From: Amycolatopsis decaplanina DSM 44594 | GTDB taxonomy: Bacteria; Actinomycetota; Actinomycetes; Mycobacteriales; Pseudonocardiaceae | Length of the DNA: 64,000 bases | Assembly: GCF_000342005.1 (NCBI RefSeq) | Contig: NZ_AOHO01000048.1 | Span: 248,001-312,000 of the forward strand | Reading direction: 5' to 3' | Shown here: piece by piece, positions 49,612 to 57,649 of the stretch | Layout of the letters: each line of letters starts with the position of its first letter | How positions within the stretch are numbered: the stretch's first letter is position 1 | The notes under the pieces: generated by a model | What the model saw: only the letters and a program-made list of their open reading frames with translations | Told to the model about the DNA's origin: nothing | The model's database searches: none | Made by a program: the position numbers and the translations under genes

Positions 49612-49641
49612 GCCGCCCGGATCAGTTTCCTGATGGGCGGC
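49612..49641 (-). terminator. Minus-strand terminator before the tRNA array
   Basis: GCCGCCC (49612-49618) and GGGCGGC (49635-49641) pair, and the stem extends inward through ATCAG/CTGAT. On the minus strand the hairpin is followed by a T-rich tract (CTTCTCTTTTT). It would end a transcript coming from the right, such as the small ORF at 49.7 kb, before the tRNAs. Confidence 0.75.
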
Positions 49642-49667
49642 TCCCTGGCATCACACGCGCTATGGCG

Positions 49668-49808
49668 TCATGATGGGGAGTCCTCGATGGCCAGAACCCG
49701 CTGGTCAGCCCGGTATGAACGTCGCCAGGAACAGGGCGACGGACATACGGCGATGGGCGCGACGGCCGAATGCCGACGCTGCGCCTTTCGCTCACGCATG
49801 TTCATCAT
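49668..49808 (-). CDS. Possible 46-residue ORF
   Basis: A minus-strand ORF opening MMNMRERKAQRR has a GGAG SD at correct spacing and lies just upstream of a minus-strand terminator, so the interval is probably transcribed. The rest is Arg/Ser-rich and matches nothing I know. A shorter frame inside encodes a hydrophobic MSVALFLATFIPG, an equally possible product. Confidence 0.3.
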   Translation of the reverse strand: MMNMRERKAQRRHSAVAPIAVCPSPCSWRRSYRADQRVLAIEDSPS

Positions 49809-50224
49809 GGCTGCTCCAATGGCTGAGTTTGATACGTGAACTATGCCCCAGCGACGGCCGCGGCACAACCCGGTTTCCTACACGCGACTAGTTCGAGCGA
49901 GTAGGACGTCAGCCGGAAAGTCCGGTCGAGTCGGTATCGGGGCGGCCCGCGCCGAGGCTGCCGCCCATCACGAACCCCGGGTTCGAGAACCGGATTGTCA
50001 TGACGCGCGGCTTTCGTCACGCCTGGGTCGGTGCGCCGACGCGCTAGCGTGCAACGAATCCATCAGTCTGGACGCGGTGAACCGCGCAATACGTAACTCG
50101 GCGGACGGTTCGGGAGTGGTTGGAAAATTCCAGGACGACATGTAGTCCAGTACTGTCCTAGTCGCGATAGACACGGTTATCCATAGTGGGTTGACCAACA
50201 CCCAGATTGCGATATGTTCCAGCG
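49809..50224. other. Non-coding gap before the restriction endonuclease gene
   Basis: About 415 nt with no convincing gene. It is less GC-rich than the core regions. The stretch close to the endonuclease gene (TATCCATAGTGGGTTGACC, then GATATGTTCC) is AT-rich and probably holds its promoter. Nothing resembling an integrase, an att duplication or another tRNA was found. Confidence 0.5.
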
Positions 50225-51088
50225 ATGCAGAACGAACTGTTCCCGCAGGGAAGCGCTGCGGTCGAGGCGTCGAGCGCGGAGTTCAAACTAAGCATCACGC
50301 GCGCGCTGGCCGATCAGCTGGCGGTAGCCCTCAATGATCTGAAGCCGGCCCCGCTCACGGCGGCCGCTCTCGCGGACCTCAAGAACGAGCCCGGAGTATA
50401 CGAGCTTTCCTACCAAGGTCGGCGAGTCTATGTCGGCAAGGCGAGTCGCAGTCTTCCGAATAGGTTGGCAAAGCACCTCCGAAAGTTGTCAGGTCGATCA
50501 GGTATCGACATGGGTGAAGTAAAGTTCGCCTGCTTGTACGTCGAAGAAGACCTGGACGCCGCGGGTCCCGAAAAGATGCTCATAAAAAAGTACGGCGAAG
50601 ACGGCGCGCCATGGAATAAAAATGGCTTTGGAAACAATGATCCGGGTCGAAAGCGTGATGACTCGTTGGTTAAACGCAGGCATTTCGATGCTGTCTTCCC
50701 TGTGAACCTCGACTTCGAAATCGGTCCGGTAGTGCACGGTACAGGTTCTGTGAGCAGTTTGCTGAGTAAGGTTAAGCGAGAACTGCCTTTCAATCTGCGC
50801 TTCGAGACGAAGAGCTCTAACGCGAAAGAGCTCACGCAATCAAAGGTCGCTCTTCCCGTCGGTAATATGACGTTGCGCGACGTGGTCCATCTCGTGATCG
50901 ACGCGCTTCCAGAGGGTTGGCAGGCGACAGCGCTACCGGGATATGTCATTATCTATCGCGAAGAGGCGACATATGAAAGCGCCAAGGTGATTTGGAGGAA
51001 GCGGAATAACAATGTGATTGAGGTGCAGGGGCAAGGCCTGCTTGACGATGGCGAGGTCGAAGAAGAGCCTGATAGTGACGAGGACTAG
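50225..51088 (+). CDS. Eco29kI-like GIY-YIG type II restriction endonuclease
   Basis: 287 residues. GIY-YIG nuclease motifs: GVY at 57-59 and VYVGKA at 68-73, Arg80 in PNRLAKH, Glu116 in PEKMLIKKY and Asn131 in WNKNGFGNNDPGRKRD. This set, including the HFDAVFPV segment, is that of the Eco29kI/NgoMIII type, which cuts CCGCGG. A C-terminal extension of about 120 residues ends in a very acidic tail. Base composition is clearly less GC-rich than the core genes, a sign of transfer. ATG 50225 has no SD; leaderless start likely. Specificity is inferred from the family. Confidence 0.85.
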   Translation: MQNELFPQGSAAVEASSAEFKLSITRALADQLAVALNDLKPAPLTAAALADLKNEPGVYELSYQGRRVYVGKASRSLPNRLAKHLRKLSGRSGIDMGEVKFACLYVEEDLDAAGPEKMLIKKYGEDGAPWNKNGFGNNDPGRKRDDSLVKRRHFDAVFPVNLDFEIGPVVHGTGSVSSLLSKVKRELPFNLRFETKSSNAKELTQSKVALPVGNMTLRDVVHLVIDALPEGWQATALPGYVIIYREEATYESAKVIWRKRNNNVIEVQGQGLLDDGEVEEEPDSDED

Positions 51089-51129
51089 AGGTTGAGGCAA
51101 GAAGCGGGCGATAGCTGAGATTGAGTCCG

Positions 51130-51894
51130 CTAGCCTCTCACTAATTCGATCACCTTGGTGGCCACCTGGCTGGGGTCCTCGTGTTCCCAGGCGCGTACGA
51201 CTCGCCAGCCGGCTTCTTCGAGGAGCTTCGTGGTTTCAGCGTCCCGCTCACGATTGCGTCGAATCTTATTTTCCCAGAATTCCGAGTTAGCTGTAGACGG
51301 CCGGTAATGCGCCGGGCAACCATGCCAGTAACAGCCGTCGACGAAGACCGCGACTAAGGCACCCGGAAAGACCACGTCCGCCGTTCTCCTTAGTCCTGGG
51401 ACGGGGTTGGTGGAAACCCGGTAGCGAAGCCCACGCGCGTGTAGCAGTTTACGCAGGCGCACTTCCGGCTTCGTATCTTTGCCGCGGTTTCCTCGCATCG
51501 AAGCTCGGACATTCGGTGACGTAGCCCATGATCCGTCGGGTAGGGCCTGTTCGCACGCGTACCCCTTCTCCCAGGCGATTTCCCACGCTTCGACCAAATT
51601 CTTGGACCGAGTGTCATGATCGACTTGTCCAAGGTACTTGGTCGGCGACTTCCCCTTGTCCGACCAGCGAAGGTAAGCGCGAATCCGGCGAGTGTTCGGG
51701 AGAACTTTAAGCTCGACCGAGGCGCGTGCGTAGCGCCCGTCGCCCAGATCGACAAACCGTCGGTGACGCCCTTTGGCCGCGCGATCCTGTTCTGTCGCCA
51801 AGGCGTCTCGGCTCCGCCCCGCGCGTCCCTTCCACGCCCTGTCTGGCGGAGCCTTGTCCTTCCAGGAGCTTTGCGCGCGGCGGGTCGAGGTCAT
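51130..51894 (-). CDS. vsr: Very short patch repair (Vsr) endonuclease with N-terminal extension
   Basis: 254 residues, about 110 more than usual Vsr proteins. The Vsr domain begins near 125: MRGNRGKDTKPEVRLRKLL, then the active-site Asp in ADVVFPGALVAVFVDGCYWHGC and FWENKIRRNRERD. It nicks at T:G mismatches left by deamination of 5-methylcytosine, matching the C5 methyltransferase gene it overlaps (ATGA). The extension (about 40-115: DLGDGRYARASVELKVLPNTR..YLGQVDHDTRSKNLVEAWE) may be a separate DNA-binding module. Confidence 0.85.
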   Translation of the reverse strand: MTSTRRAQSSWKDKAPPDRAWKGRAGRSRDALATEQDRAAKGRHRRFVDLGDGRYARASVELKVLPNTRRIRAYLRWSDKGKSPTKYLGQVDHDTRSKNLVEAWEIAWEKGYACEQALPDGSWATSPNVRASMRGNRGKDTKPEVRLRKLLHARGLRYRVSTNPVPGLRRTADVVFPGALVAVFVDGCYWHGCPAHYRPSTANSEFWENKIRRNRERDAETTKLLEEAGWRVVRAWEHEDPSQVATKVIELVRG

Positions 51895-53249
51895 GCGTGA
51901 GACTCGGCCTCGTCCAGCGCCGCCCCAACCGCTTTCGCGAAAACCTCCCCTAGTAGCACGGGAACGGCGTTTCCGAGTTGCCGCATCTGTTCGCCGCGAG
52001 GGCCCGCGAGTTCCCACTCGTCGGGGAACGTCATCACGCGCGCGGTTTCCCGAACGGTCATGTAGCGGTGCTTGTATCGGAAGCCGGTGGGAGACTCGGA
52101 GTCTCGCTCACGTTCGTCCGTGAGCATGACCGACTCCCCACCGGGGACGCCGTGTACGCCAGCCTTCACCGTTTTCGCGGGACGGTCGTACTCGTTGGGG
52201 GTATGACCATCGTAGATACGCGCTCCCGGCCATCCGACGTGATACTTGAACCCCCCGACCTCGTACTCCACCCGATCAAGCTTTTCCCAGGAAATCCGAG
52301 GCAGGGAAGGAAGTTTATTACCCTCACCGTCTTCAATTCCTTCAATAGCGTCGCGCAGCGTACGCCAAGGTTTAGTGCCGTCGTCAAGTGGGAGGTTCTT
52401 GGGCACGCCCGCGTTCACGCGGTCCATCACGTGACCCGGAACGTCGTTGTGGCGCCTCCAATAGTCGCCGCTCAGAATCGAGCGATATAGGGCGCCTTCC
52501 GAGTACTGCGGTGTTATAAGTTTGCGAAAAGTGTCCAAGTCGACATTCAAGTCCGATCGGAAGGCGACGATTATTATCCGATTCCGGATCTGAGGGACAC
52601 CATAATCGGCGGCATTGACAGGTGTCATAATCACGTCATAGCGCTCGTCGGCCCGGACATCGCGGCGTTCCTCCATCGCCCTCAAAACATCGTCGTGTTC
52701 CTGCCACGTCGAACCCGCCTTCCGCTCGACGAACGGAAACTCGAGCTCTCGCAGGATGTAGTCGAAGTACGGCTTGAAAGACGGCCTCAAAAGCCCGCGA
52801 ACGTTCTCGCAGATCACGGCCTTCGGCTGGATCTCCCGAACCGCCCTGAACATCTGCGGGAACATGTTCCGCTTATCCTCGTCGCCCTTGGCGACGCCCC
52901 CAAGGCTGAACGGCTGACAGGGCGGGCCGCCCGCCAGGACATCGACCCGGCCGTTCAGGTTGCCCATGCCGATGCCCTGCACGTCGCCCTCGACGATCGG
53001 AACAACCGCCCCAGGAGGCGGTACCTCATAGGGGCCCACGGCCACGAAGCCGTCGTCCGAAGCCGGGACGCGGACCCTGTCCGCCTTGTGCCGTCTCGAA
53101 ACGTTCACGTCGAGCGTCTCGCACGCGTACTTCGCGAACTCGTTGAACAACAAGGGGCGGAAGCCAGCCCGCTCGACGCCCATCGCGAGGCCACCGCCAC
53201 CTGCGAACAGCTCGACGGAGGTTCGGTGAGACTCTTCAAGTTCAGGCAC
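51891..53249 (-). CDS. C5-cytosine DNA methyltransferase
   Basis: 452 residues with all core C5-MTase motifs: I (VELFAGGGGLAMG), IV with catalytic Cys (GGPPCQPFS), VI (ENVRGL), VIII (QIRNRIII) and X (QLGNAVPVLLGEVFAKAV). The target recognition region lies between VIII and IX. It would protect the site cut by the endonuclease at 50.2 kb; the Eco29kI pair uses the same gene types. GTG start with no SD. Two CCGCGG sites sit at the start codon, suggesting self-control. Confidence 0.9.
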   Translation of the reverse strand: MPELEESHRTSVELFAGGGGLAMGVERAGFRPLLFNEFAKYACETLDVNVSRRHKADRVRVPASDDGFVAVGPYEVPPPGAVVPIVEGDVQGIGMGNLNGRVDVLAGGPPCQPFSLGGVAKGDEDKRNMFPQMFRAVREIQPKAVICENVRGLLRPSFKPYFDYILRELEFPFVERKAGSTWQEHDDVLRAMEERRDVRADERYDVIMTPVNAADYGVPQIRNRIIIVAFRSDLNVDLDTFRKLITPQYSEGALYRSILSGDYWRRHNDVPGHVMDRVNAGVPKNLPLDDGTKPWRTLRDAIEGIEDGEGNKLPSLPRISWEKLDRVEYEVGGFKYHVGWPGARIYDGHTPNEYDRPAKTVKAGVHGVPGGESVMLTDERERDSESPTGFRYKHRYMTVRETARVMTFPDEWELAGPRGEQMRQLGNAVPVLLGEVFAKAVGAALDEAESHA

Positions 53250-53267
53250 CGCGGAAGCATACCGCGG
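53249..53267. promoter_or_regulatory. Two CCGCGG sites at the methyltransferase start
   Basis: CCGCGG occurs at 53249-53254, overlapping the GTG start codon, and again at 53262-53267, just upstream of it on the minus strand. This hexamer is the known target of the Eco29kI family. The placement could let methylation state or methyltransferase binding control transcription, but chance is possible in such GC-rich DNA. Confidence 0.45.
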
Positions 53268-53324
53268 AGGTTTCAGGTCAAAGTGTTGGACGCGCCGCAG
53301 GATGCGGCGCCTCTCCGGGCGCGC

Positions 53325-53558
53325 TCACAGGTCGGGAAAGGTGTCCCGGATAATCGCGAGGAGACGCCGAGCCCCTTCGCGGTCGAGTTGCAACGTCTGG
53401 CTCACCTTCTTCTCCGACTGCCTCTCGTCGGACCCGTACGTGCTCAACTGAAGCAAGGGCCCCAAGGGGGTGTCGACAGTCCTATAGCCACATTCAACCT
53501 CGGTGGGGTGCGGCTTCGCGTCGCCTCGAACCTGGAAGAACTGGGTCACTCTCGCCAT
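53325..53558 (-). CDS. Small conserved protein associated with R-M genes
   Basis: 77 residues. The sequence reads as a compact beta-then-helix fold: VECGYRTVDTPLGPLLQLSTYGS, then LDREGARRLLAIIRDTFPDL. I recall proteins of this pattern beside methyltransferase or defence genes in actinobacteria, without a known function. AAGGTGG lies before ATG 53558. It is upstream of the methyltransferase on the same strand with a 75-nt gap that contains the CCGCGG sites, and may be a control or anti-restriction-type protein. That role is inference. Confidence 0.6.
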   Translation of the reverse strand: MARVTQFFQVRGDAKPHPTEVECGYRTVDTPLGPLLQLSTYGSDERQSEKKVSQTLQLDREGARRLLAIIRDTFPDL

Positions 53559-53624
53559 CCGCCCACCTTGCCACACACGCGAGCGCCGTGACGGAAGCCG
53601 AACCGGGCGGTGACGGCGTGGTGG

Positions 53625-54194
53625 CTAGCACCCAAAGACGCCGGTCAGAGCCTCCCGGATCAAACCCGCCAGATCCGCCTCCCCGTCCGTCTCCGCCCAT
53701 CGGATCAGCGCCACATGCGCCGCGCCCAGGCACGCCATGGCCGTAGCCCGCACCCGAAACTCCTCCTCGGGCGCCGGGGAAGGTCCGCAAAGAGCCGAGA
53801 CGATCGCATCGGCCGTCGCGTACTGGCTGTCCAAATGCCGCGCCCGCAGCGCCGGCACCGAGATCATCAGCCGTAGCCGCGCCAACAGAAACGCCTTCTC
53901 CTGCGACGACCCCAAAGCGGCGGTCGTCTCCAGCGCGCGCCCGATCCTCGCGGGCAGGGAGAAAGAAGCAGGCTCGGCGACGACGGCCGAAGCGGTCACA
54001 GGGTCGTATTCGTCGTAGAGGACCAGGTCCTCCTTCGTCGGGAAGTGCCGGTAGACCGTCATCGCCGAGACGCCGGCGGCCGCGGCGACGTCGGCGACGG
54101 TGGTCGCGTCGTAGCCGACGTCGGTGAAGAGGCGGATGGCGTGCGTCTGGATAGCGAGCCGGGTTTCGGCGCGCTGGCGGTCTCGGAGGCTCAC
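53625..54194 (-). CDS. TetR family transcriptional regulator
   Basis: 189 residues. The N-terminal HTH is DATTVADVAAAAGVSAMTVYRHFPTKEDLV. The C-terminal ligand domain is helical and ends in a Cys. It is divergent from an SDR gene, and the 46-nt gap holds a perfect palindrome, the usual TetR repressor layout. GTG start. It probably represses both genes. Confidence 0.9.
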   Translation of the reverse strand: MSLRDRQRAETRLAIQTHAIRLFTDVGYDATTVADVAAAAGVSAMTVYRHFPTKEDLVLYDEYDPVTASAVVAEPASFSLPARIGRALETTAALGSSQEKAFLLARLRLMISVPALRARHLDSQYATADAIVSALCGPSPAPEEEFRVRATAMACLGAAHVALIRWAETDGEADLAGLIREALTGVFGC

Positions 54195-54213
54195 GTGGTA
54201 GACACTATCAAAG

Positions 54214-54228
54214 TGTTAGTCACTAACA
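54214..54228. promoter_or_regulatory. Probable TetR operator TGTTAGT-C-ACTAACA
   Basis: A perfect 7-bp inverted repeat with a 1-nt centre lies between the divergent TetR (start 54194) and SDR (start 54241) genes. A related half-site, CACTATCAAAGTG, lies immediately to its left. Position and symmetry fit the binding site of the adjacent regulator. Confidence 0.7.
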
Positions 54229-54240
54229 TCTGGGGTGAGC

Positions 54241-54909
54241 ATGAAGACGGCATTGGTGACCGGGGCGTCGCGGGGGATCGGGGCGGCGATCGCGCGGAGG
54301 CTCGAGAAGGACGGCATACGAACGATCAAACTGTCGAGCGAGCAGGCCGACTTGTCGACCATGGAGGGAGTCGACAAGGCCCTGGAGGGCATCGACAGCC
54401 TGGACATCTTGGTCAACAACGCGGCAGCCGCACCGCGAGGCCCGATCGAGACGGACACGCCCGAAAGCTTCGATCATCTGATGGCGGTGAACGTGAAAGC
54501 GCCGTACTTCCTCATCCAACGGGCGCCGCTGAACGACGGCGGCCGCATCATCAACGTCTCGTCGGCCGCCACCAGGATGGCCAACCCGACACAAACTTCC
54601 TTCGCGATGACCAAGGGCGCGCTCGAGACGATGAGCCGCACCCTCGCCCACCAGCTCGGACCCCGCGGGATCACGGTCAACGTCGTCGCGCCGGGCGCCA
54701 CGAAGACCGAGACGAACAAAACCCTCTTCACACCGGAGCTGGAGGCCGCCATCAAAACCCTAACCGCGCACCGAAGGCTCGGCACCGCGGACGACATAGC
54801 GGACGTGGTGGCGTTCCTCGCCTCCGACGACGCCCGGTGGGTGACCGGGCAGGTTCTCGACGCGAGCGGTGGGTTGTTCCTCGGCCCTCCGGCGCAAGGG
54901 GTTCAATAG
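54241..54909 (+). CDS. SDR-family protein with Phe at the catalytic Tyr position
   Basis: 222 residues. The cofactor loop TGASRGIG (7-14), NNAA near 59-62 and the catalytic Ser in NVSSAA (107-108) are present. Where Tyr-x3-Lys is expected the protein has FAMTK (Phe121, Lys125), so the catalytic Tyr is missing. The remaining family signature (GALETMSRTLAHQLGPRGITVNVVAPG) is strong. It may bind NADP(H) without catalysis or use another residue. GGGGTGAG precedes ATG 54241. Controlled by the divergent TetR gene. Confidence 0.8.
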   Translation: MKTALVTGASRGIGAAIARRLEKDGIRTIKLSSEQADLSTMEGVDKALEGIDSLDILVNNAAAAPRGPIETDTPESFDHLMAVNVKAPYFLIQRAPLNDGGRIINVSSAATRMANPTQTSFAMTKGALETMSRTLAHQLGPRGITVNVVAPGATKTETNKTLFTPELEAAIKTLTAHRRLGTADDIADVVAFLASDDARWVTGQVLDASGGLFLGPPAQGVQ

Positions 54910-54913
54910 GGCG

Positions 54914-55807
54914 GTGACGTGGTTCAGCGAGGACGAACTCCGCAGGCAGGCCGGCGACGTCTCGTTCGCGCGCGGGGCCAAGTACCTGGAGTCGGTCGAG
55001 ACGCTGGACGACGTCGCGGGCGGGGTCGCGGCGGTGGTCAGCGGCACCGACCGGTACACGGTCCGGTTGCGCAACGTCGACGGCGAGCTGGTCGGCGAGT
55101 GCTCCTGCCCGCACGCGGCGGACGGCTTCTTCTGCAAGCATTGCGTGGCCGTCGGACTGCTGGTACTCGAGGGTGTGGCAGACGGCGGCGCGACCGACAT
55201 CCGCGGCTACGTCGAGTCGCTGGACCGCGACGAGCTGGTCGAGTTGCTCGTCGGGCACGCGAACGAGGACCCGGTCCTGTTCCGCAAACTCTCGCTCAAG
55301 GCCGGCCGCGGGGACCTCGACGCGCTGCGGCGTCACGTCGAGAGAACGTTGCGGTTGCGCGGTTTCGTCGGCTTCCAGGGCACGGTCGCGTACACCGAGA
55401 AGGTGCGCGAGGTGCTCGCCACCGCCAGGGAACTCATGGACGGACCGCTGCTGTGCCGCGTCATCGAGCTGGTGGTGGAGGCGCTGGACTTCGTCGAGGA
55501 CTCCTTCGGCGCACTCGGCTCCGAGGTGCGGGGCGCGCTCGCGTTGTACGCGGAGGCCTGCGCCGATTCGCCGCCGGAGCCCAAGGAGCTCGCGGAGTGG
55601 TTGCTACGGCTGGATCTTGATGGATCCGGTCGCCTCGACGTGAACATCGCGGACTTCACCGCGGGCCTCGGTTTCGAGGGGCTCGCGGTGTTCCGCGCCG
55701 GCGTCGAGGAGCGGTGGCGGCTCGACGACGGCGAGGACCCGTACCGCAGCCGCAAACTCCAGCGGCTGCGCGAGGGGTTCGCGGCGATGCGGAACTGGCA
55801 GGCCTAG
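54914..55807 (+). CDS. SWIM zinc-finger protein
   Basis: 297 residues. The SWIM motif C-x-C-x8-C-x-H is visible: Cys63 and Cys65 in GECSCPHAAD, Cys74 and His76 in FFCKHC. The N-terminal WFSEDELRRQAGDVSFARGAKYL is typical of bacterial SWIM proteins. The rest is helical, possibly TPR-like. SWIM proteins bind DNA or protein partners; bacterial members often sit beside SNF2 helicase genes, which is not so here. GTG start directly after the SDR gene. Convergent 4-nt overlap with the next gene. Confidence 0.85.
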   Translation: MTWFSEDELRRQAGDVSFARGAKYLESVETLDDVAGGVAAVVSGTDRYTVRLRNVDGELVGECSCPHAADGFFCKHCVAVGLLVLEGVADGGATDIRGYVESLDRDELVELLVGHANEDPVLFRKLSLKAGRGDLDALRRHVERTLRLRGFVGFQGTVAYTEKVREVLATARELMDGPLLCRVIELVVEALDFVEDSFGALGSEVRGALALYAEACADSPPEPKELAEWLLRLDLDGSGRLDVNIADFTAGLGFEGLAVFRAGVEERWRLDDGEDPYRSRKLQRLREGFAAMRNWQA

Positions 55808-56796
55808 AACCGCTGCCGGTTGCGGTACAGCTCCTCCAGATCCCGTTGCCCCGCCTGGTCACCGGTGTCGGCGGCCGCGCGGAACCAGTGCTCGGCCTCC
55901 TGGAAGTTCCCGTGGTCGGCGGCGAGCCTGCCGAGGTTGGTGTAGGCGGGGACACTGCCGAGTTCCGCGGCCTTCCGGTACCAGGCGGTGGCCTCGCCGG
56001 GGTCGTTCCGGTCGTTGGCCAGCACACCCAGGTTCGTCATCGCGGCGGCGTCACCCCGTTTGGCCGCCTTGAGGTACCAGTGTTCCGCGGCGTCGAGATC
56101 CCCGCGGCGATGCAGCACCAGGCCGAGGCGGACGGCGGCATCGGGGGCACCGGCGGCCGCGGCCGCCTGATAGCAGCTTTCGGCGCGCGCGAGGTCGCCC
56201 CCTTGCTGGGCCTGGTGGCCGAGTTTGATCAGCGATGCCGCGTCGGCCTCTTCGCTCGCCTTGCGCCACCACGGTTCCGCTTCGGACGTCCGGCCGGTGT
56301 CGCAGAGCACGGCGCCGAGCGTGATCATCCCTTCGACGTTGCCGGCGTCCGCGGCGTCGCCCGCCCAGTACTCGGCTTCCTGGAGTTCGCCACGCCGGTG
56401 CAGTGACCGCGCCAGTTCCACCATCGCCTCGACCCGGCCCTCGCCGGCGGCCCGCCGCCACCAATCCTCGGCGGCGTCCGAATCCCCTCGCCGCGCGCAG
56501 AGATTCCCCAGATGCGACATGGCATGCGAATCACCGGCCGTCGCCGCTTCGCGATACCAGCGTTCGGCCTGCTCCGGCACGCCGCGCTCGTTCAGGAGAT
56601 GCGCCAGGTTGCCCATCGCGACCCTGTCCCCGCCCTCGGCGGCCTTCCGGAACCACGCCTCGGCCTCGTCGAGATCGCCGCGCTCCAGCGCGGTGGATCC
56701 CATACGTGCCATGGCGATCACGTGTCCGCGTTCCGCGGCCTTCCGGTTCAGATAGTCGTCGACCCGGGTGTTCCACTTACGTTTTCCGTCGCCCAC
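55804..56796 (-). CDS. Sel1/TPR repeat protein
   Basis: 330 residues made of about eight Sel1-like repeats of 36 residues, each with A..WFRKAAE.GD..AM.NL-type cores (AEAWFRKAAEGGDRVAMGNL). Such solenoids mediate protein-protein contacts in signalling complexes. There is no signal peptide or membrane segment. The GTG at 56796 is chosen because AAGGAG lies 8-9 nt upstream; the longer frame extending to 57651 overlaps another gene and lacks support. Confidence 0.8.
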   Translation of the reverse strand: MGDGKRKWNTRVDDYLNRKAAERGHVIAMARMGSTALERGDLDEAEAWFRKAAEGGDRVAMGNLAHLLNERGVPEQAERWYREAATAGDSHAMSHLGNLCARRGDSDAAEDWWRRAAGEGRVEAMVELARSLHRRGELQEAEYWAGDAADAGNVEGMITLGAVLCDTGRTSEAEPWWRKASEEADAASLIKLGHQAQQGGDLARAESCYQAAAAAGAPDAAVRLGLVLHRRGDLDAAEHWYLKAAKRGDAAAMTNLGVLANDRNDPGEATAWYRKAAELGSVPAYTNLGRLAADHGNFQEAEHWFRAAADTGDQAGQRDLEELYRNRQRF

Positions 56797-56952
56797 AAGC
56801 CCGCTCCTTCCGGCAGCGTCCCTGGGGTAGTCGCTGCTCAGGGCCCCGATGTGACAACAACTACCGGGTGTCATCGCCGTGTCGCACCCGGTTTCCGCGC
56901 GCGCCGCGGTGATACTTGGCTCTCCCCATCCCCCGTCGAGAGGAACCGCGCG

Positions 56953-57621
56953 GTGGCCACGCGTACCAGCCAGATGACCACGGCCCAGCGGCTGCTCCTG
57001 CTGATCACCCTCGCCGCCGTCGTACTCGCGGTGTTCTGGTTCGTGAGCGGCAAGGGCGACGCGTTGCAGCCGAAGCCCGCCGGCACCGCGAGTGCCGCCG
57101 ACGCACGCAAGCAGCTGGACGAACTCACCGTCGCGCCGCGCGGTTCGATGGACGGCTACGACCGCAAGAAGTACCCGCACTGGGACAACCAGGGGAACAA
57201 CTGCAACACCCGCGAGTTCGTGCTCAAACGCGACGGCAAGGACGTCAAGGCCGGTTCCGACTGCGCCCCGATCTCGGGCAGCTGGACGAGCGTCTACGAC
57301 GGCGAGACCTGGACCAAGCCGACCGACGTCGACATCGACCACATGGTCCCGCTCGCGCAGAGCTGGGTCTCCGGCGCGAAGTCGTGGACCGACGAGAAGC
57401 GGCGCCAGTTCGCGAACGACCTGACCCGGCCGCAGCTGTTCGCCGTCACCGACAACGTCAACCAGGAGAAGAGCGACAAGGCTCCGGACCAGTGGAAGCC
57501 GCCGCTCGTCTCGTTCTGGTGCACCTATGCCACCGACTGGATCACCGTGAAGCACTACTACGGCCTCACGATCACCACCGCGGAGAAGAGCGCGCTCGGC
57601 GACATGCTCGGACGTTGCTGA
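56953..57621 (+). CDS. Membrane-anchored HNH-family nuclease (DUF1524-like)
   Basis: 222 residues. An N-terminal signal anchor (QRLLLLITLAAVVLAVFWFVSG) puts the rest outside. The domain has YDRKKYPHWDNQGNNCNTREFVL, then DVDIDHMVPLAQSWVSGAKSW with the His of the HNH-type site, and NDLTRPQLFAVTDNVNQEKSD, matching secreted DUF1524 nucleases common in actinobacteria. It probably degrades extracellular DNA. GTG start after GAGAGGAAC. Confidence 0.8.
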   Translation: MATRTSQMTTAQRLLLLITLAAVVLAVFWFVSGKGDALQPKPAGTASAADARKQLDELTVAPRGSMDGYDRKKYPHWDNQGNNCNTREFVLKRDGKDVKAGSDCAPISGSWTSVYDGETWTKPTDVDIDHMVPLAQSWVSGAKSWTDEKRRQFANDLTRPQLFAVTDNVNQEKSDKAPDQWKPPLVSFWCTYATDWITVKHYYGLTITTAEKSALGDMLGRC

Positions 57622-57649
57622 TCTCCCCGGCTTCGGGTTGGCTGGGGTC

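Noticed and set aside
49549..49839. Plus-strand 96-codon frame over the tRNA-Trp-like gene and terminator
   Set aside because: It starts inside a tRNA gene, crosses a terminator and has no SD.
49583..50224. Search for an integrase or att site marking the island edge
   Set aside because: No recombinase gene and no duplicated tRNA 3' end could be identified by eye, so no attachment site was called.
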